NCBI RefSeq assembly: GCF_029714205.1 | Contig: NZ_CP121648.1 | Coordinates: 2,046,001-2,110,000, forward strand | Source: Methylobacterium sp. CB376 | GTDB lineage: Bacteria; Pseudomonadota; Alphaproteobacteria; Rhizobiales; Beijerinckiaceae | Direction: 5' to 3' | Length of the DNA: 64,000 nucleotides | Part shown: positions 56,241-64,000 of the stretch, piece by piece | Numbering within the stretch: position 1 is the first letter of the stretch | How the letters are laid out: each line of letters starts with the position of its first letter | Notes under the pieces: model-generated | What the model saw: the letters and a program-made list of their open reading frames with translations, nothing else | Databases searched by the model: none | What the model was told of the DNA's origin: nothing | Position numbers and translations under genes: made by a program

Positions 56241-57199
56241 CTCGTGACGCTGTCCGGGCGTGATCCTCCGGACAGCGCATCAGCCCCCATCCGCCCGCCG
56301 AAGAACCGCGCGATCGCCTCGGCGGCGAGGTCGGGAGCCTCGACGTGCACGAAGTGGCCCGCCTCCTCGGCGCGGCCCGCCTCCAGGTCCGAGAAGGTCT
56401 CCCCGAGGGCGTCCATCCACTCCACCCGGATGATCGGGTCGCGGGCGCCCCAGAGCACCCGGGTCGGCACCGGGATCGGCGGCAGGCGCGGCGCCTCGCC
56501 GGCGATCACCTGCTGGCGCCCCGGCGCGGCCGAGAGGTACCAGTCGAACCCGCCCTGGAGATTTCCCGGCCGCATGAAATTGTCGATGAAGCGCTCCATC
56601 ATCGGCGCGAAGGCCTCCGGGTCGGCGCTCCAGTGGCGCAGGAAATGCCCGATATAGGCGGCACAGGATTCGCGCGAGGCGCCCACCAGCGCGGCCGCGA
56701 AGGGCTGCTGGTGGAAGTACTGGTACCAGGTCTCCTTGAGGTGGGCGGCGGCGGCCCAGCGCGGCCCGATGCCGGTGGTGGGGCAGTTGAAGAAGAACAG
56801 GCCCGCGAGCCGCTCGGGGTGGCGCCGGGCGAAGGCCTGCATCACGTAGGCCCCGACATCGTGCCCGACGAGCCCGACCCGGGCGAGCCCGAGCGCGTCG
56901 AGCAGGGCGAGGAGGTCGGCCGCGTGCGCCTGCGCATCCACGGTCGGGTCGGGCGGGGCCGCGGGATCGCGGCCGGTCTCGCCGAAGCCGCGCAGGTCCG
57001 GCGCGATCAGGCTGAAGCGGTCGGAGAGCCGGGCCATCAGCGGCTCGAAACTCGTCCAGAATTCGGGCCAGCCGTGCAGCAGGACGAGGGGAGGGCCCTC
57101 GCCCGCCCGCGCCACGTGCTGGCGCAGGCCGGGCAGGTCGAGGATCTCGTGGCGGATCTCCGCCGCCCGCGGCGCCGATGCGCCCATCGCTCGGGTCAT
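56225..57199 (-). CDS. Alpha/beta hydrolase, epoxide-hydrolase or haloalkane-dehalogenase-like
   Basis: A 324-residue enzyme with the alpha/beta fold. The oxyanion-hole motif is LLHGWPEFW, the nucleophile elbow GLVGHDVGAYVM (Asp nucleophile, as in epoxide hydrolases), and the C-terminal His is in EEAGHFVHVEAP. The Asp nucleophile argues against an esterase. The start ATG 57199 follows GGAGGAG. The C-terminal residues and TGA come from an inserted dispersed repeat, so the native end may have been replaced. Confidence 0.92.
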   Translation of the reverse strand: MTRAMGASAPRAAEIRHEILDLPGLRQHVARAGEGPPLVLLHGWPEFWTSFEPLMARLSDRFSLIAPDLRGFGETGRDPAAPPDPTVDAQAHAADLLALLDALGLARVGLVGHDVGAYVMQAFARRHPERLAGLFFFNCPTTGIGPRWAAAAHLKETWYQYFHQQPFAAALVGASRESCAAYIGHFLRHWSADPEAFAPMMERFIDNFMRPGNLQGGFDWYLSAAPGRQQVIAGEAPRLPPIPVPTRVLWGARDPIIRVEWMDALGETFSDLEAGRAEEAGHFVHVEAPDLAAEAIARFFGGRMGADALSGGSRPDSVTSPRGA

Positions 57200-57571
57200 G
57201 GGGTCTCCTCCGGGGCCGGGGAGCGGTCCGCCGGGCCCCGGACCGCCCAGCGTTACCACGCGGGGCGGCCGCCGTCCCGGTCCGGCCCGCCATCTGCCCT
57301 TATGCCAGTCTTTCTCGGATCACTTTAATGATCAGGCAGAGTCCTGATCCTATGAAGGCTGCCATGACGCACGCCCGAACGGCCAGGATCTCCGCTGAAT
57401 CTCAGGTGCTCATGCGTTCGACATAGGCCGTATGCACGTCGAGAGAGCGCCGCCCTAACTCGAACAGCACGGTTAACGCCGTGCTCCAGCTTGCGCAGAA
57501 TTGTCGAATGTTCGGCTCTCCGGGGTGCCAGGTCGCCGCCGCCGGAGCCCCACTGACGCCCGGGAACGACG
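57200..57571. other. Divergent region before the large GGDEF-EAL gene
   Basis: No gene in 372 bp. The palindrome GATCA-N6-TGATC (57318-57333) lies in an AT-richer stretch and may be an operator for either divergent gene. Confidence 0.4.
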
Positions 57572-60289
57572 ATGGATCGCGTGGCTCTCTCCTGGCTCAA
57601 GCGCGGCACGACGGCCCTCTGCGCGGCCCTGCGCTGGCGGCCGGTCTGGGTTCTGGCGGGTGCCGGGGCGCTGCTGGCCGTGCTGATCGCCTCCGCCGCG
57701 CTGCTGCTCGTCCGCGACCTGCACGCGCGGGCGGTGGAGGACGCCCAGCAGAGCCTCGCCGGCCTGTCGATCAGCCTCGGCGAGCAGGCCGACCGGGCCC
57801 TGCAGGCAATCGAGCTCGTGCAGCAGGGCATCATCGAGGAGATCCGCGCCAACGACGTGGTCACCGAGGAGGAGTACGTCGCGCAGGTCTCCTCGCGGGC
57901 GATGCACGACCTGCTGCGCGCCCGGATCGCCGCGCTGCCGCAGGTGAACGCCATCACGCTGATCGACGAGACCGGCAAGCTGCGCAACTTCTCGCGCTAC
58001 TGGCCGATCCCCGACGTCACCATCTCCGACCGGGATTATTTCAAGGCCCTGGTGGCGGACCCCGCTTTGCAGCGCTTCATCAGCAAGCCGGTGCAGAACC
58101 GGGGCGACGGCGCCTGGACGATCTACATCGCCCGCAAGGTCTCGGGCTCGGACGGCCGCTTCCTCGGCCTCGTCCTCGGGGCGGTCGAGCTGCAGTATTT
58201 CGAGCGCCTCTACCGCCAGACCGCCCCGGCCCCCGACTACGTCCTGTCGATGTTCCGCCAGGACGGCGTGCTGCTGGTGCGCCACCCGGCCCGGGAGGGC
58301 ACGATCGGCCGCAGCTTCGGCAATGCCGGCGCGGCGCTGATCGCGGCGCTGGGCTCGCGCAGCGGCGTGATCCGCAACGTGAGCCCGATCGACGGCCAGG
58401 ACCGTCTCATCGCCGTGCGCGGCCTCGCCAATTACCCGGTGCTCCTCAGCATCAGCCGCACGGCCGAGGCCTGCCTCGCGGCCTGGAGCCGGCAGGCCGG
58501 GGCGCTCGGGGCCGCGGCCCTGGGCCTCGATCTCGGCCTCCTCGGGCTCGTCGTCCTGGGCGCGCGGCAGATCCGGGGCCGGGAGCGGCTGGCCGAGGCC
58601 GAGGCGGCCCGCGCCGCCGCGGAGGAGCGCGCGCGCGGCGAGTGCGACCTGCGCACCCAGTACGCCCGCTTCGGCATCGCCCTCGACAGCATGACCCAGG
58701 GCCTCTGCCTGTTCGACAGGGACGACCGGCTGATCCTGATGAACGCGCGCTTCGCCGCCATGCACGGCGTGCCGGCCGACCTCGCCCGGCCGGGGACGCC
58801 GCTCGCCGACCTCCTCGCCCGCCTCGCGGCGCACGGCACCGAGGGCGCGCTGCGGCGCCGGCCCGAGGGGGCGGACGACCCGGTCGCCTTCACGGTCGAC
58901 CTCGCCGATGGGCGGGCGATCAGCGTCGTGCAGGCGGCGATCCCGGCCGGCGGCTTCGTCTGCACCCACGAGGACGTGACCGAGCGGCGCCGCAGCGAGG
59001 AGCAGATCGCCTATCTGGCGCGCCACGACGCGCTCACCGGCCTGCCCAACCGCATTCCCCTGCGGGAATGGATGGAGGAGGTCTTCGCGAGGCGGCCCTA
59101 CGGGGATGTCGGGGCGGTGCTCTGCCTCGACCTCGACGGGTTCAAGGTCGTCAACGACAGCCTCGGCCACCCGGCCGGGGACGAGCTCCTGCGCCTCGTC
59201 GCCCGGCGGCTGCGGGGGGTGGTGAGCGCGACCGACCGCGTGGCGCGGCTCGGCGGCGACGAATTCGCCATCGTGCAGGTGGGGGCCGAGCAGCCCCGGC
59301 AGGCCGCCCTGCTCGCCGAGCGCGTCGTCGCGGTCCTGCAGCAGCCCTTCGAGATCCAGGGCCAGCAGGTGGTGATCGGCGCCAGCCTCGGCGTCGCCAC
59401 CGCGCTCAGCGCCGACCCCACCCCCGACGCGCTCCTGCGCAGCGCCGACATCGCCCTCTACCAGGCCAAGGCCGCCGGCCGGGGCACGTGGCGGTTCTTC
59501 GACGCGGAGATGGACCTCGAGATCCAGCGCCGCCGCCGCCTCGCCGCCGACCTGCGCCGCGCCCTCGACGAGGGGCAGTTCGAGGTGCACTACCAGCCGC
59601 TCGTCGAGGCGCGCAGCCGCGCGCTGCGCGGCTTCGAGGCGCTGCTGCGCTGGCGCCACCCGGAGCACGGCAGCGTCAGCCCCGCCGTGTTCATCCCGCT
59701 CGCGGAGGAGACCGGCCTGATCCGGCCCCTCGGCGCCTGGGTGCTCGCCCAGGCCTGCGCCGAGGCCGCGAGCTGGCCCGAACCCCTCAAGATCGCCGTC
59801 AACCTCTCGCCCGTGCAGTTCGTGCAGGGCGACCTCGTCGCGGAGGTGCGGCGGGTCCTGGCCGAGACCGGCCTCGGCCCGGGCCGGCTCGAACTGGAGA
59901 TCACCGAATCCGTGCTCCTGCAGGACAACGAGGTCACGCTCGCCGTGCTGCACGAGCTGCGGACGCTCGGCGCCCTGATCTCGATGGACGATTTCGGCAC
60001 CGGCTACTCGAGCCTGAGCTACCTGCGCAGCTTCCCCTTCGACAAGATCAAGATCGACCAATCCTTCGTGCGCAACCTCGCCCGCGAGACCGACAGCGTC
60101 GAGATCGTACGGGCCGTGATCGGGCTCGGCCGCGCCCTCGGCATGGGCGTGCTGGCGGAAGGCGTGGAGACCACCGAGCAGCTCGACATCCTGCGCCAGG
60201 AGGGCTGCGACGAGCTGCAGGGCTACCTGTTCAGCCGGCCCCGGCCGGTCACCGAGATCCGCAGCCTCTTCAACGCGAAGGCGGCCTGA
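57572..60289 (+). CDS. Membrane Cache/PAS/GGDEF/EAL cyclic di-GMP protein
   Basis: A 905-residue inner-membrane protein. Two membrane helices (about 28-47 and 310-330) flank a periplasmic double-Cache-like sensor (about 50-300, with ISDRDYFKALVADP and WTIYIARKV). A PAS segment follows (365-470), then GGDEF (561-565, RLGGDEF intact) and EAL (689-691, FEALLRW, with DDFGTGYSSL and EGVET). Both catalytic motifs look intact. The Cache domain would sense a small metabolite in the periplasm. The start ATG 57572 has no strong ribosome site. Confidence 0.95.
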   Translation: MDRVALSWLKRGTTALCAALRWRPVWVLAGAGALLAVLIASAALLLVRDLHARAVEDAQQSLAGLSISLGEQADRALQAIELVQQGIIEEIRANDVVTEEEYVAQVSSRAMHDLLRARIAALPQVNAITLIDETGKLRNFSRYWPIPDVTISDRDYFKALVADPALQRFISKPVQNRGDGAWTIYIARKVSGSDGRFLGLVLGAVELQYFERLYRQTAPAPDYVLSMFRQDGVLLVRHPAREGTIGRSFGNAGAALIAALGSRSGVIRNVSPIDGQDRLIAVRGLANYPVLLSISRTAEACLAAWSRQAGALGAAALGLDLGLLGLVVLGARQIRGRERLAEAEAARAAAEERARGECDLRTQYARFGIALDSMTQGLCLFDRDDRLILMNARFAAMHGVPADLARPGTPLADLLARLAAHGTEGALRRRPEGADDPVAFTVDLADGRAISVVQAAIPAGGFVCTHEDVTERRRSEEQIAYLARHDALTGLPNRIPLREWMEEVFARRPYGDVGAVLCLDLDGFKVVNDSLGHPAGDELLRLVARRLRGVVSATDRVARLGGDEFAIVQVGAEQPRQAALLAERVVAVLQQPFEIQGQQVVIGASLGVATALSADPTPDALLRSADIALYQAKAAGRGTWRFFDAEMDLEIQRRRRLAADLRRALDEGQFEVHYQPLVEARSRALRGFEALLRWRHPEHGSVSPAVFIPLAEETGLIRPLGAWVLAQACAEAASWPEPLKIAVNLSPVQFVQGDLVAEVRRVLAETGLGPGRLELEITESVLLQDNEVTLAVLHELRTLGALISMDDFGTGYSSLSYLRSFPFDKIKIDQSFVRNLARETDSVEIVRAVIGLGRALGMGVLAEGVETTEQLDILRQEGCDELQGYLFSRPRPVTEIRSLFNAKAA

Positions 60290-60461
60290 GCGGTCGCGCC
60301 CGCCTCGCCCGCGACCTGCGCGACCGGGATCCCCAGCACGGCGGCGCCGCCGGGCCGATGCGCCCGGTCGTCGAGGCGCACGCGACCGCCAGCGACGACG
60401 AGATCCGCGCGCTCGCCCGCTCCACCGCGAGCCTCTACGGGCCCCGCAGGGCCAGCGAGCG

Positions 60462-60609
60462 GAGCCGCCCGACCGGCCGGGCGCGCCCTTTCTCGGCACC
60501 GGCGAGGCCGCACAGGGCCCGACCGCCGCGGCGCTCGGCAACGCGATCCGTCAGGCGACGGGGCGGCGGCTGACCGACCTGCCGTTTCGGCCCGCGCGGA
60601 TCAAGGCGG
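60462..60609 (+). pseudogene. C-terminal remnant of a molybdo-hydroxylase large subunit
   Basis: Codons from about 60462 read a typical C-terminus of a xanthine dehydrogenase/aldehyde oxidase family molybdopterin subunit: RPGAPFLGTGEAAQGPTAAA, then LGNAIRQATG, then RLTDLPFRPARIKAA. The rest of the gene is absent: upstream codons in this frame are not protein-like. In another frame, 60358-60450 reads MRPVVEAHATASDDEIRALA, which could be the end of a c-type cytochrome or similar partner. The fragment runs directly into a dispersed repeat at 60606. Confidence 0.65.
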
Positions 60610-60660
60610 CGCGTGAGCGAAGCCCGAATCCGCCATCCCGAAGGGATCGATCGGATGTGG
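60606..60660. repeat. Dispersed repeat, single copy of the 53-bp family
   Basis: GGCGCGTGAGCGAAGCCCGA followed by ATCCGCCATCCCGAAGGGAT closely matches the units at 53118 and 53180. It begins in the last codons of the molybdo-hydroxylase remnant. Confidence 0.85.
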
Positions 60661-60670
60661 GATGAGGCCG

Positions 60671-60720
60671 GGCCCTGCCCGGCGCCGGCCCTGCCCGGCG
60701 CCGGCCCTGCCCGGCGCGGG
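60671..60720. repeat. Three tandem 16-bp repeats
   Basis: GCCCTGCCCGGCGCCG occurs three times in direct order (last copy with one change) upstream of the isochorismatase-like gene. Each copy contains a small palindrome CGGCGCCG. Confidence 0.85.
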
Positions 60721-60793
60721 CCTGGCGCGCGGGGGCGTTCGCGCGTAGGGCCGGGGCGGGGGTGGATCCCCCTGACCCGCGAGGCGCCCCCCG

Positions 60794-61357
60794 ATGCCGT
60801 CGGACTCCCCCGTCCTGATCCCGATCGACATGCAGCGCGCCTTCGACGCGCCGCCCTGGCCGCGCCGCTGGAACGCCGACCTCGACCGCAACGGCCGCCA
60901 ACTCCTCGCCGCGTGGCGGCGCGCCGGGTTGCCGATCATCCACGTGCGCCACGATTCGGTCGAGCCGGGTTCCACCCTGCGGCCCGGCCTGCCCGGTCAC
61001 GCCTTCCGCGACGGATTCGCGCCCCTCGACGGGGAGCCGGTCGTGGCCAAGAGCGTGAACTCCGCCTTCATCGGGACCGACCTCGACTTGCGGCTGCGCC
61101 GCCTCGGTGCGCCACCCCTGGTGGTCTTCGGCATCGCCACCGACATGTGCGTGTCGACCACGGTGCGGACGGGCGCCAATCTGGGTTGGGCCATCACGCT
61201 CGTCGCCGATGCCTGCGACTGCTTCGACCTCCCGGACACCGCGGGCGGCGTGATCCGGGCCGAGCAGGTCCAGGCCGTGCACCGGGCGACCCTGGCCTAC
61301 GAATTCTGCCGGGTCGTCTCGACGCGGGAGGCCGTCTCCGCCCTCACCGGCGCCTGA
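60794..61357 (+). CDS. Isochorismatase-like cysteine hydrolase
   Basis: A 187-residue protein of the cysteine-hydrolase fold (nicotinamidase, N-carbamoylsarcosine amidase, isochorismatase relatives). The catalytic Asp is in IDMQRAFDAPP, the Lys in VVAKSVNSAFIGT, and the Cys in GIATDMCVSTTVRTGANLG. The cis-peptide before the Cys region is IAT. The substrate is unknown. It is a single gene following tandem repeats. The start ATG 60794 is supported by family length. Confidence 0.93.
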   Translation: MPSDSPVLIPIDMQRAFDAPPWPRRWNADLDRNGRQLLAAWRRAGLPIIHVRHDSVEPGSTLRPGLPGHAFRDGFAPLDGEPVVAKSVNSAFIGTDLDLRLRRLGAPPLVVFGIATDMCVSTTVRTGANLGWAITLVADACDCFDLPDTAGGVIRAEQVQAVHRATLAYEFCRVVSTREAVSALTGA

Positions 61358-62301
61358 GCTGCCCGCCGGCTCCCCGGCCGTGAGGATGGGCGCGCGAGCC
61401 TCTCGCGCCGGCGGGGGCCGCGGCGCCTCACCCGCGCGGGATCGGCCGGCCGCGGCAGGCGGCCTTGCGGTCGGCCTTGCCGAGAGACTTGGTGCCCGTC
61501 GGTGGGATTCCGGTCGGGGTCGGCGCCCCGACGCTGCCCTGCGCCCAACACGCGGTGGCGGAGACCGCCCACAGGGCCCCCATTGCCGCGCTCCCCATTG
61601 CCGCGTTCCCCATTGCCGCGTTCCCTTGGCGTCCCCTCCGGCGCCGGGCACCGGCCCGACGGCCGCGCGCCGCCCTCCCGACCTCGGCCGCAGCACGTCG
61701 GGCGCCAGATGCTCGGCCCCGTCCTACGACGCGGGGGAACGGCGGCGGCGGGGCGGCACCGCCGCCATCGCGGCGGAGTCGAGGGCGTGTCCGGCGGGCG
61801 GGCGCGGCGTGGCGGGCTCCGGCGCGGGGGCGAGGCATCCCGGGCGGGGCCGGCCGATGCCCTGGCCGGCGCCCTGGCGGGCCGCTTGGCAATGGTCTTG
61901 GCCGGCGCCTTCGCAGCGTCCTTGGCCGAGTCCTTGGCCGCGTCCTTGGCCGCAACCTTGACCGGCTTCGCCTCGGGCGCGGCGCCGCCCGCGAGCGCCA
62001 GGAGGCGCCGGCGGAGCTCGACCGCGCCGCCGGCCTTGAGCGCCGCGCCGTGCTTGTCGAAGCGGGTGACGAGGGTCTTGACCTCGGCGTCCGTGAGGCC
62101 GTCGACCAGGAGGGCGAGGGGATGCGGGCCGAGCGCCGCCTGCACCCGGCGAAGGCCGTCGACCGTCATGTCCTTGGCCTTGAGCTGCCTGACCACCAGG
62201 GCCTGGGCCGCCTTGGCGACGTCGTGCCGGATCGCCGGGAAGGCCTGCGGCGTCTCGGCGATCGCGCACAGGATCGCGAGCCCGTCGATCTCAAGCGCCA
62301 T
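61297..62301 (-). CDS. ParA-linked hypothetical protein, probably frameshifted
   Basis: The frame from 62301 starts well (MALEIDGLAILCAIAETPQA, then a helical region to about residue 105 and a Lys/Ala repeat region to about 145). After about residue 155 the composition turns into Arg/Pro/Cys shadow sequence, and the frame runs on through the small ORF at 61428 and overlaps the isochorismatase-like gene in antisense. A frame one base earlier reads LAPAPEPATPRPPAGHALDS and stops at 61724. One missing base in a C run near 61835 would explain it, giving a protein of about 192 residues. It overlaps the ParA gene stop by 11 bp, so it is a partner in the same operon. Confidence 0.6.
   Translation of the reverse strand: MALEIDGLAILCAIAETPQAFPAIRHDVAKAAQALVVRQLKAKDMTVDGLRRVQAALGPHPLALLVDGLTDAEVKTLVTRFDKHGAALKAGGAVELRRRLLALAGGAAPEAKPVKVAAKDAAKDSAKDAAKAPAKTIAKRPARAPARASAGPARDASPPRRSPPRRARPPDTPSTPPRWRRCRPAAAVPPRRRTGPSIWRPTCCGRGREGGARPSGRCPAPEGTPRERGNGERGNGERGNGGPVGGLRHRVLGAGQRRGADPDRNPTDGHQVSRQGRPQGRLPRPADPARVRRRGPRRRERLARPSSRPGSRRAAQAPVRAETASRVETTRQNS
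61428..61613 (-). CDS. Small exported hypothetical protein with repeated start region
   Basis: A product of 51-61 residues. Candidate ATG codons at 61613, 61598 and 61583 lie in 15-bp direct repeats (ATGGGGAACGCGGCA type), so several starts are possible. The last one gives MGALWAVSATACWAQGSVG, a short signal peptide with an AxA-like cleavage site. The mature tail is TGIPPTGTKSLGKADRKAAC and RGRPIPRG. I recognise no family. The region 61614-61723 upstream holds no gene I can support. Confidence 0.4.
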   Translation of the reverse strand: MGNAAMGSAAMGALWAVSATACWAQGSVGAPTPTGIPPTGTKSLGKADRKAACRGRPIPRG

Positions 62302-63193
62302 GCAGCACCTCCTTCACCTCGGTCATCAGGGGCGCGATCGTGCCGCCGATCAAGTCGTGATAAGTGTCGTGATACTTGTTGCGGTAGGTCGTGTACTGCC
62401 GCGTGAGGGCGTTGGCGAGCGCGGCGGATTGCGGAACGCGGGTGGCGAACAGGCGGAAGACCGGGTTCTCGGCCGCCGCCCCCTCGGTCAGGGAGCGCAG
62501 GGTCGTCTGGTGCTGCTTCACGTTCTGCTGCAGGCGCGTGACCAGGACGTGCGGAAGGCGCCGGGGGGTCAGCATGCTCTCCGGGCCGCCCGGCGTCCCC
62601 CAGATCATCCGGTAGAAGCCCTTGAGCCCGTAGGTCGACAGGAAGTCGGGAATGCAGGCGACAATCACGAGGTCGGAGGCGCGGATCGCCACCTCGGTCA
62701 TCGGTGAGATGCCGGGCGCGCAGTCGAACAGCACGTAGTCGTAGCGGTCGCGCAGCGGGGCGAAATCCTCGTGGAACAGCTTCCACAGGTGGCTCTCGAT
62801 CGCGTGCATCGAGAACTTGCGGGTGGTGAGCGCGTAGATGATCTCGCGCTCGACGATGCGCAGGTCCGGCCCCGAGGGGAGCAGCGAGACGGCGAGGGGC
62901 TCGCCCAGATGGGTCGTGGTGCTGATGGCGGCGCGGACGAAGTCGGGCAGCACCGCCCGGTCGCGGTCGACGATGCGCAGGCCGAGATAATGGTCGAGGG
63001 TGCGGCCCTCCCGGATCAGGTCGGCCAGGATCTCGTCGCCCGCGAAGCAGATCGAGGCCGAGGCCTGCGGGTCGAGATCGACCACGAGCACGCTGGCCCC
63101 GCTCGCCGCGAGGGCGTCGGCGAGCATGACGACGGTCGTGGTCTTGCCGACGCCGCCCTTCATGTTGGCGACGGCGACCAGCTTGCCGCTCAT
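62291..63193 (-). CDS. ParA/MinD-like ATPase
   Basis: A 300-residue deviant Walker ATPase. Walker A is NMKGGVGKTTTVVMLADAL, the A' motif VVDLDPQASASICF, and Walker B YVLFDCAPGISPMTE. It is longer than a minimal orphan ParA, and no parB gene or parS-like cluster is seen nearby, so it is more likely a positioning ATPase (for example for a protein cluster or carrier) than a chromosome segregation factor. The start ATG 63193 is well placed. It overlaps the downstream hypothetical gene. Confidence 0.92.
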   Translation of the reverse strand: MSGKLVAVANMKGGVGKTTTVVMLADALAASGASVLVVDLDPQASASICFAGDEILADLIREGRTLDHYLGLRIVDRDRAVLPDFVRAAISTTTHLGEPLAVSLLPSGPDLRIVEREIIYALTTRKFSMHAIESHLWKLFHEDFAPLRDRYDYVLFDCAPGISPMTEVAIRASDLVIVACIPDFLSTYGLKGFYRMIWGTPGGPESMLTPRRLPHVLVTRLQQNVKQHQTTLRSLTEGAAAENPVFRLFATRVPQSAALANALTRQYTTYRNKYHDTYHDLIGGTIAPLMTEVKEVLHGA

Positions 63194-63343
63194 CGGCGCC
63201 GTCCCGGCACCCCCCGCACGGCGGGGCGGGGCGCGAGGGGGTGAGGGGAGGGGCTGCGCGGTCCATGCGGGGCTCGTCGGTCGCCCCGTTCCACCACCGC
63301 GGGGCGAAGCCCGTCAAGGCCGGACGGCGGCCGTCCCGCCCCG

Positions 63344-64000
63344 TCACGCCCGCGAGCAGCGCACGTAGACCGAGGCGCCGCGCTCGCTCGACCAAGTGAG
63401 GCGGTTGCCGTCGACCGACAGGCGCACGTGCGAGGTCCAGCGCTGGCGCGCGTTGCGGCAGCTCGCCGCCATCGTCCAGGAATTGCCGGCCCGCTTCATG
63501 TCGCGGAAGACGCAGGAGGTCTTGCCCGCCCGCGCGCCGTCGTCGCGGATCACCGCCGGCAGGTAGCCGAGGCGGCGGGCCTGCCGCATCGAGCAGGCCG
63601 CCGCGGTGGGTCCCCAGACGCCCACGTAGGTGGCGTCCGGCTTCGGCGTCTCCTCCCCCTCGTCCTCGTCCGCGCGGGGCGGGGGCGGCGCCGCGGCGGC
63701 GGTCTCCCGCGAGGGCAGCGGGATCACCCGGGCCGGCCGGGCGGCGGGCGCCTCGGCGGGGGCGCCGGGGGCGGGGCGGCGGAGGTGGTCGCCGGGGGTG
63801 CGGGCGGCGGCGCCTCGCGGGGCGGCTCCTTCCAGGGCCGCCGGAATTGCGGCACCGTGGAGCGGTAGGGCTTCGACAGGACCGGCTCCTCGGCGACCGG
63901 GCCCTCGAGGTCGGATTGCGCCGCGGCCCGGCCGCCCGCACCCGCCACCCACGCCCCCGCGAGGGCCGCGAGTGCCGCCGCCGCCGCCCACCCGCTGCGC
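63344..64000 (-). pseudogene. Secreted hypothetical protein, partial at the window edge and frame-broken
   Basis: The gene enters from the right edge. In one frame the N-terminal part reads a signal peptide (AAAAALAALAGAWVAGAGG, cleavage near AAAQS) and QSDLEGPVAEEPVLSKPYRS, then a Pro/Ala linker, and meets a stop at 63724. The C-terminal part lies in another frame: [20 protein letters not shown], then TYVGVWGPTAAACSMRQARRLGYLPAVIRD and KTSCVFRDMKRAGNSW, ending YVRCSRA at 63344. One extra base in the G/C runs near 63755-63780 joins them. The C-terminal domain of about 90 residues has four cysteines and is exported; its function is unknown. Confidence 0.65.

Noticed and set aside
57473..60541. 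Open frame of 1022 codons opposite the large GGDEF-EAL gene
   Set aside because: Shadow frame; both catalytic motifs lie on the plus strand.

Overview
The window is very GC-rich, densely packed with genes, and reads as chromosomal DNA of an alphaproteobacterium of the Methylobacterium type (order Hyphomicrobiales). This is inferred from gene content, not from any marker gene: a PAS-rich HisKA hybrid kinase repertoire, an EcfG-type general stress sigma factor, two small RNAs with the alphaproteobacterial alpha-r8 core, GGDEF/EAL and BLUF proteins, manganese catalase and an oxalate/formate-type antiporter. I see no rRNA, tRNA, CRISPR array, transposase or phage gene.

Layout. 93-4998: periplasmic amino-acid binding protein, a fused ArsR/SRPBCC regulator, and two exported proteins of unknown function. 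5150-6381: cupin and SDR oxidoreductase operon, followed by a small RNA on the minus strand. 6639-11370: galU, galE, a lytic transglycosylase and an SGNH/DUF459 protein (envelope polysaccharide and cell wall). 11563-14388: hybrid histidine kinase; then a DUF599 membrane protein. 15459-21900: gltB and gltD, the two subunits of NADPH glutamate synthase. 22520-27396: threonine aldolase, a ZnuD-like TonB receptor with a broken frame, a slipin and a TetR regulator. 27598-31290: two small ORFs, a soluble PAS chemoreceptor and a DUF305 membrane protein. 31304-34528: Mn catalase with a likely general-stress promoter, an NDH-2 gene interrupted by an amber codon, and a tail-anchored small protein with another stress-type promoter. 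34693-37230: Lrp regulator divergent from arginase and ornithine cyclodeaminase (arginine to proline). 37706-41541: GGDEF-EAL protein, BLUF blue-light sensor, a second small RNA and an EcfG-like sigma factor with an unusual N-terminus. 41760-49039: a second hybrid kinase, a GST and three Crp/Fnr-type regulators. 49515-54985: RraA-like protein, M20 amidohydrolase, GntR regulator, a 52-residue membrane microprotein and an OxlT-type antiporter; the last two share a TGGTATACCA-type site that is probably the GntR operator. 55480-60289: L,D-transpeptidase, epoxide-hydrolase-like protein and a Cache/PAS/GGDEF/EAL protein. 60462-64000: a molybdo-hydroxylase remnant, an isochorismatase-like hydrolase, a ParA-like ATPase with a downstream partner, and a secreted protein entering from the right edge.

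Two themes cross the window. First, several families of short palindromic or near-identical repeats sit in 3' intergenic gaps, mostly between convergent genes, and in places supply the stop codons of the flanking genes. Second, three reading frames (23733, 62301 and 63344 genes) each need exactly one extra base in or beside a G/C homopolymer to be restored. That pattern points to homopolymer undercalling in the assembly at least as much as to real frameshifts or phase variation. A fourth gene (NDH-2) is interrupted by a substitution, not an indel.

The most novel-looking items are the EcfG-like sigma factor with an N-terminal segment that matches the spacing of the NepR anti-sigma helix pair, the two covarying alpha-r8-like RNAs, and the GntR/antiporter/microprotein regulon.
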